In this document: one piece after another, positions 26,301 to 34,606 of the stretch
Layout of the letters: each line of letters begins with the position of its first letter
Position numbering within the stretch: the first letter of the stretch is position 1
Assembly: GCF_016406085.1 (NCBI RefSeq)
Contig: NZ_JAEHFJ010000008.1
Coordinates: 1-64,000, forward strand
Source: Aureibaculum flavum
GTDB lineage: Bacteria; Bacteroidota; Bacteroidia; Flavobacteriales; Flavobacteriaceae
DNA: 64,000 nucleotides
Reading direction: 5' to 3'
Translations under genes and position numbers: made by a program
Notes under the pieces: generated by a model
Database searches by the model: none
Told to the model about the DNA's origin: nothing
The model's input: the letters and a program-made list of their open reading frames with translations, nothing else

Positions 26301-27761
26301 TTTTAAAACCCGAATCTTGTCGTCTGAAATACTATTTTCATCTTTTTCATTGTAAACAAACCGCCTTTTCTCGTTCCAATTTCTATCCAATTCAATAATA
26401 CCGTCGCTCCAAGACCCCAAATAAACCGTACCATCAGAAAGTTCACCGATACTGCGAACGGCACCACCGTATGTATCATTTATAACCTTATATTTTACCT
26501 GTTTAAAGGTTTGGTTTTTTTCGTTAAAAATATTTAGGCCTTCCCCACGTGTACCAACATAGAGCGTGTTCGGGTTTACTTTAGAAGAAAGTAATCCAAA
26601 TAGACCATTCATACTAATGCTTTGCTCATTACTTTGATCGTGAGTATAGTGTATAAAAGGTTTACTTTCGGGATTATGTGTTAAAATACCTTTGTTTATG
26701 CTACCCATCCAAAAAATACCACTTTTATCGATAATAAAGTGTGAAAAAGTGACACTCATACCGATGCCTTTGGCTTCATACACTCCGTTTACCGGAATCA
26801 CTTGAAATGCATCTGAAATTCCTTTAAATTTTAAAATTCCTCGATAGTTATTGGCTATCCAAATATTACCTTCATTATCTTGTATAATATCATTCAAAAG
26901 ATTCCAAAGCTCTGCCTGGTTTTCAGTATACGTTTGTAATGTTTTTAATTTGTTTTTTATAGGATCATACTTATAAACTCCATTTCTAGTGGTTATCCAA
27001 ATGATGTTTTCACTATCTACGAATAAAGCTGTAATACCATTTACATCACTGGTAAAATCAACAGTTTCGGTATCCTCAAAAGAAACAGGATCAAATTTCG
27101 TTGCATTTTTAGCACGATGCATCAATCCATGCGTAAAGGAACCGAACCAAAGCCCACCATTGGCATCATCGGTTATTGCAAATACGGCATTATTGGTCAC
27201 AGTGCCTTCAGATGAATTAGGTATGTTATAATCTGCTGGTTTCCATGTATCATTTTCTTTATCGTAAAATACCAGTTCTGCTGATCTTGATGCCGCCCAA
27301 ATTGTTTTTTGAGAATCTATATAGATATTAAAAACGGCACTAATTCCTGGTGGAAGGTTAAATAGTGTTGTAAAATCATAGTTCGTAAAGGTTTTTTTAT
27401 CTCTATTAAATTTGGAGACACCGGCATCGGTGCCTATCCAAAGGTTATGTTCGTCATCTTCGGCAATACTCCAAAGGCTATTGTTTGCTAAACTAGTGGT
27501 TTTTCCAAGGACATTTTTAAAGGTAGTAAAAGTATAACCGTCATATTTTTGCAAACCATTACTGGTGGCAATCCATATGAGGCCGAAGCTATCTTGGAAA
27601 ACATCTTTAACGTTGGGAACCGCCAAGCCATCACCAATAGAAATGTAATCAGGATCAATTTGTTGGGCTAATAATTTAGTTGGAAACAAAAAAGTTACCA
27701 AGAATAGACCTAAGATTAGAAGAACAAGGCTTCGCTTTTGTATAGATTGATTTGTTTTCAT
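23343..27761 (-). CDS. Propeller-GAF sensor histidine kinase (HK2)
   Basis: A very large (1472 aa) membrane sensor kinase. Order of parts: signal peptide (~1-32, ending LLAQQ), Reg_prop propeller blades (~50-530), a beta-rich insert (~540-690) that does not read as propeller, further blades (~690-860), Y_Y_Y domain (~885-960), TM (~975-992), coiled coil, cytoplasmic GAF domain (~1050-1205), HisKA with His1233 in GIAHEIQNP, and HATPase with DNGNGIP and GTGLGLSMSYDI. No receiver or HTH is fused. The GAF domain may add a second, cytoplasmic input. The gene begins 4 bases after the HK1 stop and overlaps HK3, so all three kinases are co-translated. Confidence 0.93.
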   Translation of the reverse strand: MKTNQSIQKRSLVLLILGLFLVTFLFPTKLLAQQIDPDYISIGDGLAVPNVKDVFQDSFGLIWIATSNGLQKYDGYTFTTFKNVLGKTTSLANNSLWSIAEDDEHNLWIGTDAGVSKFNRDKKTFTNYDFTTLFNLPPGISAVFNIYIDSQKTIWAASRSAELVFYDKENDTWKPADYNIPNSSEGTVTNNAVFAITDDANGGLWFGSFTHGLMHRAKNATKFDPVSFEDTETVDFTSDVNGITALFVDSENIIWITTRNGVYKYDPIKNKLKTLQTYTENQAELWNLLNDIIQDNEGNIWIANNYRGILKFKGISDAFQVIPVNGVYEAKGIGMSVTFSHFIIDKSGIFWMGSINKGILTHNPESKPFIHYTHDQSNEQSISMNGLFGLLSSKVNPNTLYVGTRGEGLNIFNEKNQTFKQVKYKVINDTYGGAVRSIGELSDGTVYLGSWSDGIIELDRNWNEKRRFVYNEKDENSISDDKIRVLKTDAKNNFWVGTSNGLNYFDTKKGTFKRITSSYTQTYPDELLENINNWSTSDKAIAKFLEVTDNQNLSQSFEITKSGTYLIVSIGEGDIGSMADFGSLENTVKDTLWISNNFNNTKYAGGGLKNRIEIQQIELEPGNYELKYRSDDSHSFGVWNEDAPTKTKLYGTILIQLNTADKTLVETLLKKDSDKLVITGSNILSMKLTDDFLWVGTDAGGLNKINLKDNTVKSYLADPNIENAISSNAIFDINLDKKGFVWIATNAGLNKLDPKTETFTHYNESDGLPTNLIESVVIGKNGEMWLSTQNGLSQMVTSKTLGKVTFINYSSEDGLGGDSFLSQVATVTPEGRFYFGGEHGLNAVSKIKTNDVPPNLILSNLLISNQSVYNMGEASPLKKDLLSTDTITMAHNQNNLSFEFAALHYANPKKNQYAHILKGYDNDWIYDNRNYASYTNLDPGDYEFIIRASNAYGVWNEEGKSIFISIKSPWYKTWWAYGIYAILIGSLIFTVHRFQRRKLILKERQRSQIREMELRTEAAESDAKALQAENDRKRNVEMLSEIGKKITSSLDLDDIFHKLYEHVNELADASIFGVGIYHPEKHKIEYRLAMEKGKAYPVYFRDTTDKNQFPVWCIENQKPIFINDVQLEYKNYIEHYKEPETVFNDGTKTEEPTSIIYLPLISKKRVLGVITIQSFEKNAYTDYHLNLLQNLASYTAIALDNADAYTALKATQSQLIQSEKMASLGELTAGIAHEIQNPLNFVNNFSEISNELIDEMNEELDNGDLEEAKNIAKDIKQNLEKINHHGKRADAIVKGMLQHSRSNSGQKEPTDINALADEYLRLAYHGLRAKDKSFNATLKTDFDTSLEKIKVIPQDIGRLILNLITNAFYAVNDRKKQNIQDYEPTVSVSTKKKANTIEILVEDNGNGIPKKIIDKIFQPFFTTKPTGQGTGLGLSMSYDIIKAHGGELKVETKEGIGTKFSIIFTNTTTTSK

Positions 27762-27765
27762 TTGG

Positions 27766-29925
27766 TTAGGTTGTTGTATTTGTTAGTACTATTGAAAATG
27801 TTGTTCCTTTGCCTTCTTCTGTTTGTACTTTTAGCTCACCACCGTGACCCTTTGTAATAATATCATAGCTCATGCTCAAACCTAACCCTGTACCTTGACC
27901 GGTGGGCTTTGTGGTAAAAAAGGGTTGAAAGATTTTGTCGAGTATATGTTTCGGAATTCCATTTCCATTGTCTTTTACTGAAATGATAATCTGATTTTTA
28001 AGTTGCTTTGTTGAAACTGAAACTGTTGGTTCATATTTTTTAATTCCTGATTTCTTTTTTTCATCAACAGCATAAAAAGCGTTGGTTATCAAATTCAGAA
28101 TTACACGGCCAATGTCTTGAGGTATAACATTTACAAGACCAATACTTTTATCAAAATCGGTTATCAATTCGGCATTAAAACTTTTGTCTTTGGCCCTCAG
28201 ACCATGGTATGCCAATCTGAGATATTCATCTGCTAGTTTATTGATATCAGTAAGTTCCTTTTCACCTTCGCTACTTCGACTATGCTGTAACATGCCTTTT
28301 ACAATACCATCGGCTCGTTTACCATGGTGATTTATTTTTTCAAGGTTTTGTTTAATATCTATTGAAATGGCTTTCGCTTCTTCAATATCTCCATTATCTA
28401 ATTCTTCATTCATTTCATCAATGAGCTCAGTGCTGACTTCAGAGAAATTATTAACAAAGTTTAATGGATTTTGAATTTCGTGAGCAATACCCGCAGTCAA
28501 TTCTCCTAAACTTGCCATTTTCTCAGACTGGATTAACTGCGATTGGGTTGCTTTAAGATCGTTTAAAGATTGATTTAATTCTGATGTTCTTTCTTTTACT
28601 TTTAATTCTAATTTCTCATTTTGCGAAGCAATTAACGAACTTTTTTCAGCTTCAATCTTTACCAGTTCTATCGCATTTTGCCGCATATTTTCATTCTTCT
28701 CTCTCATGCGATAGGCAACAAATGCTAACATTCCCAGGTATAAAACAGCCTTACCAATTAAGTCACTATTAACAGAATACAATCTTAAACTAAGATGATC
28801 GCCAGTAGAGAACCATCTGAACATAAGTCCAATAAAAGTTATAGTATAAGATAAAAATAAACTAAACATGACTACCCTAACAGACATTACTTTTTTTCTA
28901 GATTTTAAAGCGTATAAGAGTAAGAAAATGGCAATCCCAATTCCCGTAATTAGGTACGATAGAAAACTGTAATACATGGTTAAAGGTGCAACTAAACAAA
29001 ATAGAATCAACCATTTATGAAGTTTTCCATATAACATCCTATAGCCGAATAAAAGACATAATACAGGGAAGAAGAAATATAAAAAAAAATGGACATAAGA
29101 TAATAGAATCATGATGTGAGATGGTAGAGTAAAGAATAAACTATCCCCACCATAGAATGCCGTACTAATATTAAATATGAACATTATAGTTGAAAAAAGG
29201 GCTATGATGAATAACTCCTTTTCTTCTCTAATTAGAATATAGAGAAGCCAGAAAAGAATGGAGAAAATAAAAGAACTAAATAGATCAAATAAAGCTTTCT
29301 TACCCAACAAACTCATATAGTCAAAATAGTCATTGGTAATAATTCTGGTAGAACCTATTTCTGCGATTTTAGCAACGCCCCAATACTTACTATAATCTAC
29401 ATAATGTATGGCTAATGTATGTACCCTATTAGGTTCTAAAAATATTGGGGTTCTAATTTCGAAATTTTGAATATGCTCTTTGAATGACGCTCTGTCGTTC
29501 CCTTTTTCACCAAATTGACGCAATAATTTTCCGTTTAAGTAAATACCCTCTGCTGCGTGATCTTCTTTGTCTAAGTAGAGTGGAAGACTTGCAATAGCAC
29601 TATCAATGGTAAATTGTAACCTAAACCAGCCTTCAAATTTGCCAGAACTATCTGCCATGTCATTTGATATCTGTGAAGGACTTAAGCGTTCCCAACCCCT
29701 TAAATCAATGTCTATGGGAGACGAATCTTGGTCATTTCCTGATTTAAATATCCAACCAGCCCTATTTTTTATGATTAAGCCAAAAAGCGGATCTAAATCT
29801 GACTTAGTGAAATGGACGATTGTATCCAGTGCCAATCTGTTTTTATTTACAGGGTTTTCCTGTCCACTTGCTGTAAATAGCATACAGAAAAATAGACTAA
29901 TTGATATTAGTGTTTGTCTAATCAT
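27766..29925 (-). CDS. 7TM sensor histidine kinase (HK1, 7TMR-DISM type)
   Basis: A 719-aa sensor kinase. It has a signal peptide (~1-21), an extracytoplasmic beta-sandwich of the 7TMR-DISMED type (~30-195, with GWERL..SGKFEGWFRLQF), seven membrane helices (~213-406), a coiled coil (~410-455), HisKA with His482 (GIAHEIQNP), and HATPase with DNGNGIP and GTGLGL. The kinase core (ATQSQLIQSEKMASLGELTAGIA...) is nearly identical to HK2 and HK3, so the three share a recent ancestor but carry different sensor modules. The ATG overlaps the stop of a decayed kinase tail (29918-30012). First kinase of the operon. Confidence 0.93.
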   Translation of the reverse strand: MIRQTLISISLFFCMLFTASGQENPVNKNRLALDTIVHFTKSDLDPLFGLIIKNRAGWIFKSGNDQDSSPIDIDLRGWERLSPSQISNDMADSSGKFEGWFRLQFTIDSAIASLPLYLDKEDHAAEGIYLNGKLLRQFGEKGNDRASFKEHIQNFEIRTPIFLEPNRVHTLAIHYVDYSKYWGVAKIAEIGSTRIITNDYFDYMSLLGKKALFDLFSSFIFSILFWLLYILIREEKELFIIALFSTIMFIFNISTAFYGGDSLFFTLPSHIMILLSYVHFFLYFFFPVLCLLFGYRMLYGKLHKWLILFCLVAPLTMYYSFLSYLITGIGIAIFLLLYALKSRKKVMSVRVVMFSLFLSYTITFIGLMFRWFSTGDHLSLRLYSVNSDLIGKAVLYLGMLAFVAYRMREKNENMRQNAIELVKIEAEKSSLIASQNEKLELKVKERTSELNQSLNDLKATQSQLIQSEKMASLGELTAGIAHEIQNPLNFVNNFSEVSTELIDEMNEELDNGDIEEAKAISIDIKQNLEKINHHGKRADGIVKGMLQHSRSSEGEKELTDINKLADEYLRLAYHGLRAKDKSFNAELITDFDKSIGLVNVIPQDIGRVILNLITNAFYAVDEKKKSGIKKYEPTVSVSTKQLKNQIIISVKDNGNGIPKHILDKIFQPFFTTKPTGQGTGLGLSMSYDIITKGHGGELKVQTEEGKGTTFSIVLTNTTT

Positions 29926-30012
29926 TGATTCTTAAGTTAATAGTAAATAAAGTACCTTTGCTTTTGTTTGTTTCAACTTGTATTGCCCCACCATTTTGAA
30001 ATAATATCATTG
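29918..30012 (-). pseudogene. Frameshifted C-terminal tail of a fourth histidine kinase
   Basis: Between the DUF6090 stop and the HK1 start, one frame reads NDIIS and, after a one-base shift, the next reads QNGGAIQVETNKSKGTLFTI then NLRIND and a stop. This is the last ~35 residues of a HATPase domain: compare SYDIVRSHGGDLKVESQEGEG in HK3 and SYDIIKAHGGELKV in HK2. The stop overlaps the HK1 ATG (AATGATTAG), as expected for a gene once translationally coupled to HK1. Everything upstream is gone; the DUF6090 stop abuts the fragment. Confidence 0.75.
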
Positions 30013-30762
30013 CTATTTAAATGTTTTATTGGTTTCCTCTATGATTCTATCCATAGCATTTTCAAGGCCTTCAAGAGCCTTGATATAATTTAATATGGCC
30101 CAAGATTGATTATCCATCACATTTTCAAATTCTATATCCTGAAACATACCATAGTTATCATGCTTAAGTTTTGTTTTGTTATTCCACTGTAATAAGCCAT
30201 AATTGTCTATGTTTTTCATAGAAGCGTTCTTGCTTAGATAAGGTAAAAAAAGATCTTGACCAATTTCATCCAATGTGAGATAGTTTTCTTGATTTTCTTC
30301 TAATTTACTCGACCACTCAAATAGCTGTGCCCGCAAAGAATCTGAAGAAATTAAATTTAGTTTTCCAGAAGATATTAAGTCTAAAACCACAGCTTGACTT
30401 GGTTTATAGGTTCTATAATCTAAAGTTTGTGCTAGTAGGCTATCCAGATTATATTTATCAAGAATTTCCTTAGGTTCGCCAATTAAATTCATAATGTCTT
30501 TTGCACATGAAAGGATCTTTTTGTGATGCTTAATATATTCTTGAAGATTTACCCTATTCTTTTTAAATTCAAAATTTAGATTCTTAACAATACGTTGCTC
30601 GTCTCTCTTATTACCAGATTCATTATTCCAATTATTTATCTGCAAAGCAATCAAAATTCCAATAACCACGAGGATGATTTCTCCAATGGCATACTTGAAG
30701 TACTTGGAAGTTTTACCTTCTTCGAGAAGGTTTTTTCGGATTTGACGGAAGAATTTTATCAT
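30013..30762 (-). CDS. DUF6090 family membrane protein
   Basis: A 249-aa protein with the diagnostic DUF6090 N-terminus: basic helix MIKFFRQIRKNLLEEGKTSK, then KYAIGEIILVVIGILIALQINNWN (TM ~25-44). The rest (~45-249) is a charged helical region (NLNFEFKKNRVNLQEYIKHHKKIL...) predicted outside the membrane. The function of the family, which is widespread and multicopy in Flavobacteriia, is unknown. It lies 8 bases after the acyltransferase gene, so the two are one transcript. It directly precedes the kinase remnant and HK1, making it part of the signalling operon by position. Confidence 0.88.
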   Translation of the reverse strand: MIKFFRQIRKNLLEEGKTSKYFKYAIGEIILVVIGILIALQINNWNNESGNKRDEQRIVKNLNFEFKKNRVNLQEYIKHHKKILSCAKDIMNLIGEPKEILDKYNLDSLLAQTLDYRTYKPSQAVVLDLISSGKLNLISSDSLRAQLFEWSSKLEENQENYLTLDEIGQDLFLPYLSKNASMKNIDNYGLLQWNNKTKLKHDNYGMFQDIEFENVMDNQSWAILNYIKALEGLENAMDRIIEETNKTFK

Positions 30763-30770
30763 ATTTTAGA

Positions 30771-31952
30771 TTAAAGATAGCTAAGCCACCATTTGTCTTT
30801 GTTATTGGCTTTATAGTTCATATATTTTTTACAAATAGGGTAGAGTAGAAGGATTACTCCAATCCATATTATATATACAGCAAAAAGTGAATAACCATAA
30901 GTCAGTAAATTTTTATTCAAAAAAGACGCAGCATCAATGATCATATCTTGCCAATGACCTCCAAAAATTAAAATACTCACGATAGCCAGTGTATGAATGA
31001 CTAACATATGCAAGAAATAATAGAATAAGGGTACACGACCAAAGACCAAAAAGAAATCGGTTACTTTGTTTTTAGTGGTTTCAACAGCATACAAAAACAG
31101 CAGTGCAGGTCCCATTGTAATACATAGATATGATAAAGAAGGTGGATATTTGGTGACATTTAAAAATGAGATAATCGTTTTCGTAGTAGTTTCTTGTTGT
31201 GTCCATGGTACTAAATCGCCATATACATTTGACAATCTTAAAACAAAAAACAGAATAATGGCACCAAATCCAAGGTACAAAAGCCATTTTTTACGAACAG
31301 CAACATTAAACCCGTTTTGATAAAAAGTACCGAATAAATAACCCAGAGCCATCAGCCCAATCCAAGGAATTATAGGATAATGGATATAAAGTATGGAGTC
31401 GGGACTGAAAACGAAAAATTTTCCTTGGTGTAAAATATACCATAGTATAGCTTTAAAACTCTCGCCTTCTAACACAATGCCATCTAAAGCATTATGACCA
31501 GCAACTAGAATAATACCAATAGCAAAGATCACTTTTTTTGGTAAGTATATTAAAAACGAAAGAAAAACCATACAAATACCAATAGTCCATATTACCTGGA
31601 CGATGATAAAACTATAGTTAAAATCAAAAGTCCAAATTAAATTATTGATGGTAAACTCTAGAATAATTAACCAAATTCCTCTTGAAAATAAAAATTTAAA
31701 AAGTTCATGTTTTGTTTTTTTACTACCATACAAAAAAGCGGAGTTTCCAGCCAAAAAAACAAATATAGGTGCACAGAAATGTGTAATAAAACGAGTAAAA
31801 AAAAGTATGGGTGTTGTCGTTTCTAGGTTGGTTGGATCTGAAAAAAAGGAACCATAATGAAAGTATGCACGTACATGATCTAGAGCCATAATTACCATGA
31901 TAATCCCTCTAAGTATGTCGATAGATTCAATTCGGGTTGATTTTGGTTTCAT
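30771..31952 (-). CDS. Membrane acyltransferase-like protein (DUF1624/HGSNAT type)
   Basis: An integral membrane protein of 393 aa with about ten hydrophobic segments. The N-terminus RIESIDILRGIIMVIMALDHVRAYFHY is the signature of the DUF1624/heparan-alpha-glucosaminide N-acetyltransferase and OpgC-like acyltransferase clan. It includes conserved Asp and His (LDHVR) and the later FCAPIFVFLAGNSAFLYG. Such proteins transfer acyl groups from cytoplasmic donors to envelope glycans; the acceptor here is unknown. It is the first gene of the minus-strand operon continuing into DUF6090 and the kinases. That order could mean envelope modification is linked to the signalling system, but this is inference. 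Confidence 0.83.
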   Translation of the reverse strand: MKPKSTRIESIDILRGIIMVIMALDHVRAYFHYGSFFSDPTNLETTTPILFFTRFITHFCAPIFVFLAGNSAFLYGSKKTKHELFKFLFSRGIWLIILEFTINNLIWTFDFNYSFIIVQVIWTIGICMVFLSFLIYLPKKVIFAIGIILVAGHNALDGIVLEGESFKAILWYILHQGKFFVFSPDSILYIHYPIIPWIGLMALGYLFGTFYQNGFNVAVRKKWLLYLGFGAIILFFVLRLSNVYGDLVPWTQQETTTKTIISFLNVTKYPPSLSYLCITMGPALLFLYAVETTKNKVTDFFLVFGRVPLFYYFLHMLVIHTLAIVSILIFGGHWQDMIIDAASFLNKNLLTYGYSLFAVYIIWIGVILLLYPICKKYMNYKANNKDKWWLSYL

Positions 31953-32002
31953 GGGTTTTAGGTTGGGTTTTTAATTTAAAATAAACAACTCTTTTGGGCG
32001 TA

Positions 32003-32158
32003 TTACTTTTCATGAATGACTTCCAGTTCATCATACTGTGTAATATGCCCTGCATTTGTGTTAAGCTTCTTCCGGTTTATACTTCCGTACTTATCTATTC
32101 CATAAATTTTGGATCCATGGTATCGTGCATGCCACCAATCAATTGCCTTTTTGATTGG
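32003..32158 (-). pseudogene. Possible coding remnant downstream of the DUF885 gene
   Basis: A minus-strand frame with no start codon reads PIKKAIDWWHARYHGSKIYG followed by IDKYGSINRKKLNTNAGHIT and ending EVIHEK-stop. It overlaps the DUF885 stop in another frame. Composition is protein-like, but I do not recognise it and it may be chance. It fills most of the gap between the acyltransferase and DUF885 genes. Confidence 0.3.
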
Positions 32159-33968
32159 TTATCCATTGGTTTACATTATCTTCTAACACATCTAATGGAA
32201 TTGAACCACTACCGAGAACTACATCATGAAATAACCTAATATCAAATTGATCTTTAAGGGTTTCTTCAGATTTCTTTCTAAGCTCTTTTATTTTTAGCTC
32301 TCCAATTTTGTAAGCTAAGGCTTGTCCAGGCCAAGCGATATACCTATCGATTTCAACCGTAATATCATTTTCATTTTTTCCTGAATTCTTTACGAAATAG
32401 TCAATGGCTTCTTGTCTGGTCCATCCAAAAGCATGAATACCAGTATCAACCACCAAACGAATAGCACGCCACATTTCATACGTCAATTGTCCGTATTGAG
32501 AATAGGCATCTTTGTACATTCCAAGTTCTGGACCTAAACTTTCAGAATAGAGTCCCCAACCTTCAACAAATGCAGTGAAATTAAGCATCGTTCTAAACTC
32601 TGGAACGTTCTCTAACTCTTGTGCAAGTGAAATTTGTAAGTGATGGCCAGGCACAGCTTCATGAATAGTCAACGCTTCCATCTCCCATTTTGGTCTCGTT
32701 TTTAAGTTATAGGTATTCGCAAAGAAATAACCTGCCACACCTGTCTGCAAAGAACCTGGATTATAATAGGCAGTTGTGGTAGCTTGCTCTGAATAGGCAG
32801 GAACTTTTTTTACACCATAAGGTAGCCTTGGTAGTTTACCAAAAAGCTGAGGTAAAACAGGATCTATTTTTTTGCAAATGTCACGATAAGCCGAAAGTAA
32901 TTCTTCGGGCGTGTTAAAATAAAACTGAGGGTCTTCTTTGAGGAAGGTATTAAATGCATTTAAATCTCCGTTGAAGCCTATATCAGATTTCACCTTTTCC
33001 ATTTCGACTAATATTCTCGCTACTTCTGATAGTCCTAGGTCGTGGATTTCCTGAGCCGTCTTATTTGTGGTGGTATGAAACTTTATTTGCTGATTGTACC
33101 AAGCCGTTCCATTTGGTAATTCACTTAAACCGTAACTTTCTCTTGTATTAGGCAAATAAGTATCCGTCATAAAACTCCTGAACCTTTCTAAAGCTGGGTT
33201 TACGCTTTTGGAAATAATCGTTTTCACCTTCTCTTTTAAAAGATCATTTCCTTCTAGGTTTGCAAATGGTGTATAAAAAAGGCTTTTTATTGGAGTTTTA
33301 GCAATCATGCTTTTTAATTGCTCGGGTACCTGTACCACAGTATTTCGTGGCATCACAATTCCCTTTTCAATACCTTCAGATAAGGTTATTTCAATATTTT
33401 GTAGAAGTTGTGGTATACCCTTAAGTCTAGCTATAATGTTTTCTAATGCTTTTGAAGAATTGGTTGGCATCATTTGAATTATTGCAGGGATATACGTATG
33501 AACTCCCTGAATTTGGTCTATAATTAAATACTGTTCTGGAAACTGACTATTCATAGCATATTGGTCACCAACAGAGCGATTAAAAATGCTGAAATTAATC
33601 TTATCATCTTCCGTTAACTTATCTAGGTTAAACCAGTCTTTTGATGCGTTGAAAATCTTTAATACCGCTAAGTTTTTTTTTGTCCCTTCTGGTGAAACGT
33701 CATCCCATAAATGATTGAAATTAGGTTTTCCAAAAAAAGTAGCCATTCCGGGCGATGCTTCTAATTGACTTTCGGTATAGACTTCAAAAAGCACCTTTAT
33801 CCGTTCACTTTCACTACTGAAATTTTTGATGTCTTTTATGTAGGCGAGTTTTTCGATAATAGTGCCATCAGGTAGATTTGCTTCTTGGGCATATCCATTC
33901 ATAGTAGTTATAAGAAAGAAAGCTAGGCTTAGCAAAAAAAATACATTCTTTTTGATGATTTTTTTCAT
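32139..33968 (-). CDS. DUF885 family protein, probable zinc peptidase
   Basis: A secreted 609-aa protein with a signal peptide (~1-27, ending GYAQE). The DUF885 core carries the motif ALTIHEAVPGHHLQI (about residue 435-450), an HExxxGH-type metal site, and a downstream Glu in FVEGWGLYSESLG. Members are thought to be metallo-carboxypeptidases/oligopeptidases. The length is normal. It is preceded (on its strand) by an NTF2-like gene 173 bases away and an M28 peptidase, giving a small cluster of exported hydrolases read in the same direction. Confidence 0.9.
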   Translation of the reverse strand: MKKIIKKNVFFLLSLAFFLITTMNGYAQEANLPDGTIIEKLAYIKDIKNFSSESERIKVLFEVYTESQLEASPGMATFFGKPNFNHLWDDVSPEGTKKNLAVLKIFNASKDWFNLDKLTEDDKINFSIFNRSVGDQYAMNSQFPEQYLIIDQIQGVHTYIPAIIQMMPTNSSKALENIIARLKGIPQLLQNIEITLSEGIEKGIVMPRNTVVQVPEQLKSMIAKTPIKSLFYTPFANLEGNDLLKEKVKTIISKSVNPALERFRSFMTDTYLPNTRESYGLSELPNGTAWYNQQIKFHTTTNKTAQEIHDLGLSEVARILVEMEKVKSDIGFNGDLNAFNTFLKEDPQFYFNTPEELLSAYRDICKKIDPVLPQLFGKLPRLPYGVKKVPAYSEQATTTAYYNPGSLQTGVAGYFFANTYNLKTRPKWEMEALTIHEAVPGHHLQISLAQELENVPEFRTMLNFTAFVEGWGLYSESLGPELGMYKDAYSQYGQLTYEMWRAIRLVVDTGIHAFGWTRQEAIDYFVKNSGKNENDITVEIDRYIAWPGQALAYKIGELKIKELRKKSEETLKDQFDIRLFHDVVLGSGSIPLDVLEDNVNQWITNQKGN

Positions 33969-34141
33969 GTTGTTTTATTTTAAAATTATACTTCTGCGAT
34001 GAATCAATTAATGTTATTAGGCTTTTGCTATTTACTCTTTTTTTCAATCTAAGTTCTAACCTGATGTTCTAAAACAGAAGGCGACATGTCACTTAGGATT
34101 GATATATAATCAGTATAATGAATAACCCCAATTTAGTCGAA

Positions 34142-34549
34142 TTATATTTCCTCAGCATCCGCCAATTTTTTGGTATCAGCATACTGTTGAAACTTGACAA
34201 TTTTATTGTCTTTTAAAGACCAGAAATGTGCCACTTGAGCATTATAAGATTTTCCTGTTTCTTTGTTTTTAACATCATATCGTAAAGTAGCCAACACTTT
34301 GTTGTTACTCATTTCATGAAGTTCAATATCAGATAGCTTAAAATATTCATGATCTGCTCCAAGACGAGCAAAAACACCATTTAAAATAGCCTCCGGACCA
34401 AAATATGGATTGCCGTCCGCCAAGGAATTACTTTCCGCTTCGTTCCATTCAATTTGAGCGTCCATACAGCCGAGAACTGTATGCATAGCACCGGTTGCAA
34501 ATCCCTTATATAGTTTGTCAATGACCTGCATGTTTTGATTTTCTTTCAT
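34142..34549 (-). CDS. SnoaL/NTF2-like protein (ketosteroid-isomerase fold)
   Basis: A 135-aa cytoplasmic protein of the NTF2 superfamily. Typical pattern: N-terminal helix with VIDKLYKGFATGAMHTVLGCMDAQIEW, then FGPEAILNGVFARLG, then beta strands ending VAHFWSLKDNKIVKFQQYADTKKL. Members include isomerases and small-molecule binding proteins; no catalytic assignment is possible. It lies 57 bases downstream of the M28 peptidase gene and is probably co-transcribed with it. Confidence 0.85.
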   Translation of the reverse strand: MKENQNMQVIDKLYKGFATGAMHTVLGCMDAQIEWNEAESNSLADGNPYFGPEAILNGVFARLGADHEYFKLSDIELHEMSNNKVLATLRYDVKNKETGKSYNAQVAHFWSLKDNKIVKFQQYADTKKLADAEEI

Positions 34550-34606
34550 AATTTTTGATTTTAGTTTCTATTTTTCTGTTAATGGTTAATCGTATTTCAT
34601 TTTAGA

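Noticed and set aside
33969-34141. Short minus-strand peptide reading HYTDYISILSDMSPSVLEHQ
   Set aside because: Only about 26 codons without a start; no recognisable family and too short to separate from chance.
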